Shown: positions 18,311 to 25,086 of the stretch, in pieces
How positions within the stretch are numbered: position 1 is the first letter of the stretch
How the letters are laid out: the number at the start of each line of letters is the position of its first letter
Origin: Gracilibacter sp.
GTDB lineage: Bacteria > Bacillota > Desulfitobacteriia > Desulfitobacteriales > Syntrophobotulaceae
DNA: 43,817 bases
Reading direction: 5' to 3'
NCBI GenBank assembly: GCA_024637055.1
Contig: JAGXFZ010000017.1
Coordinates: 1 to 43,817 of the forward strand
Made by a program: the position numbers and the translations under genes
The notes under the pieces: model-generated
Seen by the model: only the letters and a program-made list of their open reading frames with translations
What the model was told of the DNA's origin: nothing
Databases searched by the model: none

Positions 18311-18340
18311 ATTAAGCGTGAAAACACGCTTAATTTTTTT
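18311..18340 (+). terminator. Intrinsic terminator of the ABC-F gene
   Basis: Stem ATTAAGCGTG (18311-18320) with CACGCTTAAT (18325-18334), four-base loop AAAA, then TTTTTT. A textbook terminator. Confidence 0.92.
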
Positions 18341-18386
18341 ATAAACTTACTGCCTGTCAATGATAGCTAATAGGTACTTACTGGTA

Positions 18387-18436
18387 TTGACAATTCTGGA
18401 TTACAGCTGTAAGATCAAGTTATACTTACACTTGTA
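18387..18436 (+). promoter_or_regulatory. Promoter with two BlaI/MecI-type operators
   Basis: TTGACA (18387-18392), a 17-base spacer, and TAAGAT (18410-18415). Two sites fit the BlaI/MecI operator TACAnnTGTA exactly: TACAGCTGTA at 18402-18411, overlapping the -10 box, and TACACTTGTA at 18427-18436, over the transcription start area. This strongly predicts autorepression by the BlaI-type gene at 18456. Confidence 0.88.
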
Positions 18437-18455
18437 ATCCAAAGGAGATGGCAAC

Positions 18456-18833
18456 TTGAATAATCAAATTCCCCAAATATCTGAAGCAGAACTAGAAGTT
18501 ATGAAAATCCTCTGGGAGTTTGGCCAGGCAACCAGTTCCAAGATCATTGATAGACTCACGGAAACGAGCGAATGGAAGCCTAAGACTATTCAGACCCTGA
18601 TTTCTCGTCTGGTAGCAAAGGGAGCCATAAAGCCAGAGAGCACAGACAGCAAAGCTTTCTTGTATCTTCCATTGGTCGGTGAAGATGAATTCAGAGCCTT
18701 AGCCAGTAAATCCTTTCTCCAAAAGGTATTCGATGGGTCTTTAAATCTTATGGTTGCCAGCTTTATAAAGGAAGAAAAAATGACCAAGGAAGAAATCCAA
18801 AGTCTTAAGAGATTGTTGGATGATGAGGGATAG
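18456..18833 (+). CDS. BlaI/MecI/CopY-family repressor
   Basis: The 125-residue protein has the winged-helix pattern of the family (ISEAELEVMKILWEFGQATS, then WKPKTIQTLISRLVAKGAI) and a C-terminal dimerisation part. It starts at TTG 18456 after AAAGGAG and lies two operators downstream of its own promoter. It is followed, two bases after its stop, by an M56 peptidase gene. In the paradigm the M56 protein is activated by a signal and causes cleavage of the repressor. No beta-lactamase gene is nearby, so the regulated function is not beta-lactam resistance as far as seen here. Confidence 0.92.
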   Translation: MNNQIPQISEAELEVMKILWEFGQATSSKIIDRLTETSEWKPKTIQTLISRLVAKGAIKPESTDSKAFLYLPLVGEDEFRALASKSFLQKVFDGSLNLMVASFIKEEKMTKEEIQSLKRLLDDEG

Positions 18834-18835
18834 AC

Positions 18836-21382
18836 GTGGAAGGGATTTTTAAAATAATCATCACGACCTCTTTTTATGCATCTATTGTAGGCCTTATCAT
18901 TATTTTGATCAAACATATGCTAAGCAATAGATTGAATCCTAAATGGCATTTTCTAATCTGGTCTGTTCTGCTTGTTAAGCTGATTGTCCCTTTCGGGCCT
19001 GAAAGCCCCTTCAGCCTGTTCAATGCAGTTTCACGAGTAACGGATAGCCCTCCTGTTACCATGGTTTACGAACAAACCTACCCAGCAACAACTCCAACTG
19101 AACTTACCCAACAGCAATATCAGCCAAACCCATCCCAGAATCTTGAAACGCAAGTTCAACAAACTTCCGGGCTTACTTCCGGGGTTGAGAAAGGCTTGCC
19201 ATATATCTGGCTCTTTGGAGCAACTGTATTGATGCTTTGGCTTCTCTATACCAACTTCACACTGCATAGAAGGCTCCGGAATAGCCAAACGCAAGTACCA
19301 GAGCCAATTAACGTGATCTTTGAAGAATGTAAACGGCGAATAGGAATAAGCCGAGAGATTGAAATCATTGTTCAGGATACGATTGAAACGCCATCTATTT
19401 TTGGGATGATAACTCCCAAAATATTAATCTCACCAAAAACATTAGAGTTAAACGATACGGAAATATCCTATATATTGCTTCATGAACTGGCCCATTACAA
19501 AAGAAAAGATCTGCTGACAAACTATCTGTTACTTGGACTACAGGTCATTCACTGGTTTAATCCTGTAATCTGGTATTGTTTTAGAATGATCAGAAGGGAT
19601 ATGGAAATAGCTGCAGATGACAAAGTTTTGTCTGTTCTCAAGCGAGGGGAAGAAAAAGAATATGGTAAAGCCTTGCTTACTGTGCTCGAAAGCTTTAACA
19701 CCTCAAGGTTTCTTCCTAAGCTTATTGGTATGGTAGATGATAATAGGAATATAAAGCGAAGAATCAACATGATTAAAACTGCGGAACTATTCAAATCTAA
19801 GAAAAGTATTTTCCTCTTTACCGGTGTTCTTAGTGTGGTCTTGCTGAGCATATTTCTCTTAACCAATCCCTTAACCGCTAAAGATCCGTATGAGGTCGAG
19901 GAAACGAAAGTATACCATGCCGATACCCTTATCGAATTTAAGAATCCCTATGTAGGAGACGCCAGCAACGTTGGTAACCTAATCAGTCATCTGCCTTATG
20001 CTGAGTTTAGAGATGGAATGTCTCTTCAAACAGAGAATAATCCTTATGGAATAACTGTCAAATATGACTTCACTTCATCAGATATTGATCGGAGTCTGTT
20101 TGAGTCGAACTTGCATAATAATGCGCTGGTAATTTTTGCCCTCATAGACAACGTTGATAAAATTGATTTTAATTTGACGATGGGTAGTGAGGAACGAAAA
20201 TTTCATTTTTCTAGGGAACAGCTCCAACAAAACTTTGAAAATGACTTAAGGGAGTATGCCACAGATAGAAGTGATTTTGAAATTTTACTAAACAGTATCG
20301 GTTTAAAATTCCAGATCAATACCCCAAAGTATACGCCAGCGATGTCCAGTACCCCAGGTATTCGTATAATCGCTAAGTATAAGGGGACTGCGGATGAAGT
20401 GCGTTATTCTACCCCAAGTGGTAGTTTTCTGAGCTGGCATGGAAAAGTAAGCCAACTCGGTAGTAGTACTGAACTACCCTATGACTCAGCGATTTATTGG
20501 AGTCCGTTGGACGGGAGCGGTAACTATGTTGAACTTGATAAGACTTCAGGCATACCTGTTTATGTTTCAGTCTATAGTTACGGAGCTAAAGTAGCCGAGA
20601 AACAGCTACTCATTCATAACGACGATGTAGGTTTTTATACTGTTAAACCTGGGCACGATGTATTGGTTGGGCAAACCATCGATCAAGCTATAAGTCAGGC
20701 AGTTAAAGACCAAGGGCATTATCGAGTCGGTGAAGTAGCTACAGAAGGGCATATTCTGCTAGATACAGAAGTGGAAGATGGTGTAACCACAGCTTATACA
20801 ATTGCGAGCTTTGGGTATTTTGGTTTTGAGAATGGTATCTTTACAAAAATTAGCGGCAGTGGGGCGATTCCGACAGTTATTACTTTTAAGCAAAACGAAT
20901 ACGGCCAGTATATAATGCTCACCTACCAGGAACCCATGGATGGAGCAGGATACTTGGATTCTGTGAAAAAGATGTTTCCAGAGAGATATTGGACTGATGT
21001 CTTTCCAGAAGGGAACAGATATCTCGGACTCCAACAGCAACAGGAAGAACAGGCTAGCGAATACTTGAAGAGTATTGGAAGAACGGCAACTGTCCAAGCA
21101 TCACATGTTGAGAAGAAGTTGCCACAAATTTCTGTACCTGCTTCCAATACCCTGTTCGCGAAGTACACCAAGTATGATTCTTTCCTGAATACCTGTCCAT
21201 ATTGGATAGGCTCTACGGAAACAATCGAAAATGGGGAAAGATATATTTACGAAACGACTCAGAGCAAAACAGACGATGGCTATGATTTGGTTTCCTTTTT
21301 CAAGAGTAAGGAAGACGGAACTGTTGTCCAGGAGGCTCGCTATAAAATCGTTGGCGATGAGCCACAGCTAATAACTCCCTAA
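18836..21382 (+). CDS. M56-family membrane peptidase (BlaR1-like antirepressor) with a large non-PBP exterior domain
   Basis: The 848-residue protein begins with BlaR1-type membrane helices and a zinc peptidase domain: HELAH at residues 216-220, with the third ligand Glu in RRDMEIAADDK. A fourth membrane helix ends near residue 345. The remaining 500 residues are exterior. They start with VYHADTLIEFKNPYVGD, which matches my recollection of DUF4825, and continue through a beta-rich region with no SxxK / SxN / KTG penicillin-binding motifs. In BlaR1 the exterior part senses beta-lactams; here the sensed signal must differ. GTG start at 18836. It is co-transcribed with the repressor and likely degrades or triggers loss of it. 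Confidence 0.85.
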   Translation: MEGIFKIIITTSFYASIVGLIIILIKHMLSNRLNPKWHFLIWSVLLVKLIVPFGPESPFSLFNAVSRVTDSPPVTMVYEQTYPATTPTELTQQQYQPNPSQNLETQVQQTSGLTSGVEKGLPYIWLFGATVLMLWLLYTNFTLHRRLRNSQTQVPEPINVIFEECKRRIGISREIEIIVQDTIETPSIFGMITPKILISPKTLELNDTEISYILLHELAHYKRKDLLTNYLLLGLQVIHWFNPVIWYCFRMIRRDMEIAADDKVLSVLKRGEEKEYGKALLTVLESFNTSRFLPKLIGMVDDNRNIKRRINMIKTAELFKSKKSIFLFTGVLSVVLLSIFLLTNPLTAKDPYEVEETKVYHADTLIEFKNPYVGDASNVGNLISHLPYAEFRDGMSLQTENNPYGITVKYDFTSSDIDRSLFESNLHNNALVIFALIDNVDKIDFNLTMGSEERKFHFSREQLQQNFENDLREYATDRSDFEILLNSIGLKFQINTPKYTPAMSSTPGIRIIAKYKGTADEVRYSTPSGSFLSWHGKVSQLGSSTELPYDSAIYWSPLDGSGNYVELDKTSGIPVYVSVYSYGAKVAEKQLLIHNDDVGFYTVKPGHDVLVGQTIDQAISQAVKDQGHYRVGEVATEGHILLDTEVEDGVTTAYTIASFGYFGFENGIFTKISGSGAIPTVITFKQNEYGQYIMLTYQEPMDGAGYLDSVKKMFPERYWTDVFPEGNRYLGLQQQQEEQASEYLKSIGRTATVQASHVEKKLPQISVPASNTLFAKYTKYDSFLNTCPYWIGSTETIENGERYIYETTQSKTDDGYDLVSFFKSKEDGTVVQEARYKIVGDEPQLITP

Positions 21383-21459
21383 AAGGTTATTATAGCCTCA
21401 AAAGTTATTAACTGACAGAAGAGAACATGAGACTTATGCAGCTAAGCTATTGTGTTTGA

Positions 21460-21488
21460 TTGACTACAGCTGTGTTCGGTTGTATGAT
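21460..21488 (+). promoter_or_regulatory. Promoter of the Uma2 gene with a BlaI-like site
   Basis: TTGACT (21460-21465), 17-base spacer, TATGAT (21483-21488). The bases TACAGCTGTG at 21465-21474 differ from the perfect BlaI operator found at 18402 by one position and lie directly behind the -35 box, suggesting that the same repressor may control this gene. Confidence 0.6.
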
Positions 21489-21508
21489 AGCAGTGGAGGT
21501 GGTCTCTC

Positions 21509-22264
21509 ATGGAGAAATTGCTCACTGCTCAAGAATTGGCGGAGATTTTAAACTTGTCGGTAGATACGATTTGGAGGTATACCAGGCAAAAAAAGATCCC
21601 CGCAGTAGAACTGGGAGAAAAACAATACCGGTATGAAAAAGAAGCCGTGCTGGCTGCTTTAGCTAGTAGAAACCTATCTGTAAAAGAAGAAGGTCCATTA
21701 TACAAGCAGGGTAGGTATACCTATGAGGATTATTTGAAGCTTCCAGAAAAGCCAGGATATCGTTTTGAGATTCTGGAAGGATTTCTAATAAAAGAACCAT
21801 CACCTTCGATGCACCATCAGAGATTATCGCGAGAAATTGGACGTCGGTTGATGGCTTTTTTTGATGATTATGACCCGGATGGTGAACTCTTCTTTGCCCC
21901 TTTAGATGTTACTTTGAGCATCAATAATGTAGTGCAGCCGGACATTCTGTTTGTCTCCAGTAACCGCAGGGAAATTATGCGTGAAGACCGTATTGATGGA
22001 CCTTGTGATTTGGTGGTGGAAATTATGTCCCCAACAAATCGCCGCAAAGATCGCTTACAAAAGATGGAGATATATCGAAAGGCAGAAATCCCTCATTATT
22101 GGATTGTGGATCCCGAGGAGAACACATTGGAAGCTTTTATGCTGAAAGATGGAAGTTATACCCTCGCTATTGCAGGTGGTCCAGGTGACAGATTCACCCA
22201 TCCTGTTTTTCCGGGGCTGGATCTGGATCTTGTTAAGATATTTCATAGACCTGTATCCGAATAA
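21509..22264 (+). CDS. Uma2-family nuclease-like protein with N-terminal excisionase-type HTH
   Basis: The 251-residue protein is a fusion. Residues 1-50 form a MerR/excisionase-type HTH (LTAQELAEILNLSVDTIWRY). Residues about 70-245 match Uma2 (DUF820), a PD-(D/E)XK-type fold: YEDYLKLPEKPGYRFEILEG, VQPDILFV and VVEIMSPTNRRKD carry the usual acidic residues, and YWIVDPEE follows. Uma2 proteins are very common in cyanobacteria and some Firmicutes; their function is unknown and DNA cleavage has been proposed from the fold. The HTH suggests it is targeted to a DNA site. The ATG has GGAGGTGG before it. It stands alone, just after the BlaI/M56 unit. Confidence 0.85.
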   Translation: MEKLLTAQELAEILNLSVDTIWRYTRQKKIPAVELGEKQYRYEKEAVLAALASRNLSVKEEGPLYKQGRYTYEDYLKLPEKPGYRFEILEGFLIKEPSPSMHHQRLSREIGRRLMAFFDDYDPDGELFFAPLDVTLSINNVVQPDILFVSSNRREIMREDRIDGPCDLVVEIMSPTNRRKDRLQKMEIYRKAEIPHYWIVDPEENTLEAFMLKDGSYTLAIAGGPGDRFTHPVFPGLDLDLVKIFHRPVSE

Positions 22265-22360
22265 TTTTTTATTATTATTTCAAAAAATATCAAAATGATA
22301 TGTTATAGATAGGTTAAGATTCAGCAACAATAATACTTCCTAGTTAAAGATGCAGAATAC

Positions 22361-22888
22361 ATGACAGCACATGATAATTGGAAAAAGAATATCGTACTCT
22401 TTCTGGCAAGCCAGACTTTGTCGCTATTTGGATCGGCATTAGTTCAGTATGCGATAATGTGGTATATTACCTTATCTACGCAATCGGGCGTAATGATGAC
22501 TATATCTATTATTTGTGGCTTTCTGCCAACTTTTTTCCTATCTCCGTTTGCTGGGGTCTGGGCCGATCGTTACAATAGGAAGCTTCTTATCATTTTTGCG
22601 GACTCTGTGATTGCCTTGAGCACCCTTGTATTAGCCGTCCTTTTCTACTTAGGATATGATGCAATCTGGTTACTCTTTCTGATGTCTGCTATTCGTTCGC
22701 TTGGTGCAGGAGTTCAAATACCAGCAGTAAATGCTTATATACCCCAGATTGTGCCCCAAGATAAACTAATCAAAGTGAACGCCACTAATGGAACCATCCA
22801 AGCCATGGTTATGCTAATATCTCCAATGATTAGTGGTGCCCTACTCACAGTGGCATCGCTTGAATCCATATTTATTATCGATGTTGAA
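22361..22888 (+). pseudogene. MFS efflux transporter, 3' part lost
   Basis: The frame encodes the first five or six membrane segments of a major facilitator drug-efflux protein: WYITLSTQSG, PFAGVWADRYNRKLLII (the loop 2-3 motif A) and AIRSLGAGVQIPAVNAYIPQI. After SLESIFIIDV the homology stops at about 22888 and the frame runs on in foreign DNA to 22981. Normal MFS proteins are about 400 residues; only about 176 remain. The break coincides with the start of the mobile DNA remnants. I did not find the missing half to the right. Confidence 0.8.
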
Positions 22889-22895
22889 TTTATAA

Positions 22896-22929
22896 GTGGA
22901 GAGCGTTTTTATCGCTCTCCACATTTTAG
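22896..22929 (+). terminator. Strong hairpin with TTTT tail at the left edge of the mobile DNA
   Basis: Perfect 10-bp stem GTGGAGAGCG (22896-22905) with CGCTCTCCAC (22913-22922), followed by ATTTTAG. It looks like a terminator, perhaps from the IS element. Class C group II introns insert just after such hairpins, and intron-like sequence begins immediately to the right. Confidence 0.65.
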
Positions 22930-23100
22930 TTTGCGACGCATGTTGTCGAGCCGATGGTTTGAAAGAAAATCTGTCACCTAGCTAATTGGAAGACAAGCTG
23001 TAGGCAAGGGCGTTTTCGGTGACGAAAGGGTCTGAAGGAAGCTGATGGCGGTTGTTGGAACGGAACGCAAGTGAACCAAGGTTGGTATATGTATTGCAAA
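22930..23100 (+). mobile_element. 5' part (domain I) of a group II intron
   Basis: The stretch GCAAGGG ... GGTGACGAAAGGGTCTGAAG, then GAAGCTGATGGC, and finally CAAGGTTGGTATATG follows the order of conserved domain I segments of bacterial group II introns (compare the Oceanobacillus class C intron as I recall it: GCAAGGGUG, TCTGAAGGAAGC, GACGGC). A possible 5' boundary lies near GTTTGCGACG at 22929-22938, right after a terminator-like hairpin. The intron is cut off near 23100 and no intron-encoded protein is present here. Confidence 0.6.
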
Positions 23101-23129
23101 CGAATGAACCGATTATCTTTGTATCAATC

Positions 23130-23790
23130 TTTTGCTTCATTTCCTCTGAATAGTTTCTCTTATCAATATGGTCGATGATAAAGAGAGTTCGACATTTAGC
23201 TTTGGGAGATTGAAGACATTTAGCTCGTAACTCACAGGCGCTACCTTTTGTTTAGCTTCATATCTTCTTGGAACCGAAGGCTTCCGCATACACGATAACT
23301 TGATGCTTAGAATCGAATACAGCCAGCCCATTATACCCTTGGACAACTCTTTAGAGGTTTGCATCTTAGCACTTTCGTTATCAGTAATATTACTTTGATT
23401 TTCCCTCCCGCGTTTGCCGTCTTTTCGTTTAGACTCTTGGAGGAATTTTTCTATTTTTTCTACTTTCTTAAGAATACGGTCTATCTGTTTACGAGCTTTT
23501 TCCTTTTCAGAGTAGTCCTTTTCATCTTGATCATTGATCTTGTGCTTTTCTAGAAGAAACCTAGCGGATCTCTCGAACTTCTCCTTTTTCTTTTTGAGGT
23601 TAGCAAATGTACCGCTCCATTCCTTGGCTGCATTTGAACTTAATTTGCAGCCATCAATAGCAAAAGTACACGCCCTCGATAAGGCATACCATGAGGATAC
23701 TGCGGAAGATAGGTAGAATCTCTTCTTTCATTTCAGAAATAAAAGAAGCAATGGTTACTTCATTTATACTAGATAGAGAGGTAATTATTG
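23130..23790 (-). mobile_element. IS1182-family transposase remnant
   Basis: Read on the minus strand, conceptual translation gives AFAIDGCKLSSNAAKEWSGT, a long Lys/Glu helix, then NITDNESAKMQTSKE, and in a shifted frame YNGLAVFDSKHQVIVYAEAF, all typical of IS1182-family DDE transposases. A further shifted piece gives RNYSEEMKQKIDTK. At least two frameshifts and loss of both ends make it inactive. Terminal repeats could not be defined. It separates the MFS remnant from the AbrB/PIN pair. The stretch 23791-23992 holds no gene that I can see, only the AT-rich upstream region of the AbrB gene. Confidence 0.8.
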
Positions 23791-23992
23791 GGGTTTTTCT
23801 ACAGACTCAACCCGGTGTTACCGTAACTTTGTCAATATGAATACGGCTGGAACGCTAAGGTAACGCTAATACGTTATATGAAATACCATGCAAATTTATT
23901 TCTATAAGAAGATGTAAGTAAGTGGTTGATATAGCATAATATATGGTATAATAGTAAGTAAAGTAAGGAAAGTAAGGAATGGAGTGGTTTCA

Positions 23993-24268
23993 ATGGAGCT
24001 TGCTAGAATAACATCAAAAGGACAAATTACAATACCAATAGGAATAAGGAAAAAACTCAATTTAAAAGAAGGGGATAAAGTCATCTTCATTGAAGAAGGC
24101 GATAAGATAGTTTTTGCTAATTCCTCCATGATAGCGTTGAAAGAAATACAAGAAGGAATGCAAGGGGTGGCTGAAAAGCAAGGTATTTATAGTGAAGACG
24201 ACGTAAATAACTTAGTTAAAGATATAAGAAAAGAGATTTGGGAGAAGAAATATGAGAATAATGACTGA
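23993..24268 (+). CDS. AbrB-family antitoxin (SpoVT/AbrB DNA-binding domain)
   Basis: The 91-residue product begins with the swapped-hairpin AbrB motif (ARITSKGQITIPIGIRKKLN, then EGDKVIFIEEGDKIVF). The C-terminal tail (SEDDVNNLVKDIRKEIWEKK) is the usual toxin-binding helix. The ATG at 23993 follows GGAGTGG. The gene overlaps the PIN gene by 17 bases, as in VapBC pairs. Upstream are TTGATA and TATAAT with a short 15-base spacer, and a run of AAGTAA/AAGTAAGG repeats (about 23955-23980) that may serve in autoregulation. Confidence 0.85.
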   Translation: MELARITSKGQITIPIGIRKKLNLKEGDKVIFIEEGDKIVFANSSMIALKEIQEGMQGVAEKQGIYSEDDVNNLVKDIRKEIWEKKYENND

Positions 24269-24608
24269 TACCAACGTGATTATCTCAGCTATTCTTTTCC
24301 CAAAGTCTCAGATCACCAAAGTTATTCAAAATGTGACAGAGGACCATACTCTTGTACTCTGTCCACATATCATTGATGAACTTCATGAGATTTTTAAGAG
24401 AAAATTTAAAGAGAAAAGCTATTTGCTTGATAAGTTTTTGAGTAAGCTTTCCTTTGAGTTTGTTTACACTCCAGCTGATATTGATTCTGCAAGGAAACAC
24501 CTACCGGACATGCAGGATCGGATAAATGGTGCAAACCTCACTGCGGAGAATAGCAAGAAAGTTATGTACCAGCAGTGCATAACAGATTACGGAAGCGAGC
24601 ATACCTGA
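24252..24608 (+). pseudogene. PIN-domain toxin (VapC-like), 3' end replaced by intron sequence
   Basis: The frame starts IMTDTNVIISAILFP, with the first conserved Asp of the PIN nuclease, and keeps CPHIIDELHEIFKRKF and the conserved Glu. After ARKHLPDMQD (about 24516) a PIN protein should continue with a sequence like RDKKDYPVLVSAI and a later catalytic Asp; instead the frame runs through group II intron sequence and stops at 24608. At least one catalytic acidic residue and the last strand are lost, so the toxin is very likely dead while its antitoxin stays intact. Confidence 0.75.
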
Positions 24609-24690
24609 AGAGTCCGGTGCGGTAGTTCCGCACGCCGGGATTCTGAGCGGGTTGCGTCGGGCAACCGACGCGTCTACCGTGACTACGAAC
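24517..24690 (+). mobile_element. 3' end (domains IV-VI) of a group II intron
   Basis: CATACCTGAAGAGTCCGGTG then CGGTAGTTCCGCACGCCGGG and ATTCTGAGCGGG form a domain V-like hairpin (two stems, GNRA-like loop region) with the usual CTGAG tail. It is followed by a domain VI-like stem GCGTCG/CGACGC and the ending GTCTACC. No intron-encoded protein or 5' part is joined to it. It interrupts the PIN gene. The sequence from 24690 to 24720 (GC-rich) is unassigned. Confidence 0.7.
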
Positions 24691-24734
24691 CGTACGGAGC
24701 CGCGCGTCCATGCACTAAATAATTTTTGGAAAGG

Positions 24735-24953
24735 GTGAGCCGTTTGTCAAAGCTATATGCTATTTATTCAATAGATGAAACCGATGAGCGATTTTTGGGT
24801 CAAGCATATTTAACAGAAAAGGACCTACAGGTCATTGAACAAAGTTTTGCTGGTCAGCTTCAATCGGAATATCAGATTACGCTTAGGGATGGAGACGCTG
24901 TTAACATCAATATGGTTGATTCAATCGAAGAGATTAAAGCCGACGAGGAGTAA
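24735..24953 (+). CDS. Small acidic protein of unknown function
   Basis: A 70-odd residue frame with no family that I recognise. It is acidic, with YAIYSIDETDERFLGQAYLT and a C-terminal EEIKADEE. Possible starts are GTG 24735 and TTG 24744; GGAAAGGG at 24728-24735 fits the TTG better. No signal peptide or membrane segment. It lies between the intron remnant and the lipoprotein gene and may be a leftover of a larger gene or a true small gene. Confidence 0.45.
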   Translation: MSRLSKLYAIYSIDETDERFLGQAYLTEKDLQVIEQSFAGQLQSEYQITLRDGDAVNINMVDSIEEIKADEE

Positions 24954-25086
24954 CAGATTTTTTCAAAATTAGTGTTCTCTAACTGCCAGTTATCCATAAT
25001 ATGGAAAGCGAATCATAAGTTACGAATAAATTTAAAAATACTTGGATATCTGACTATTGTAAGAATTACATATTAGGAGGTCTAAA

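Noticed and set aside
18836-21382. A beta-lactam sensor BlaR1
   Set aside because: The exterior domain has no penicillin-binding SxxK, SxN or KTG motifs and no beta-lactamase or PBP gene is near.
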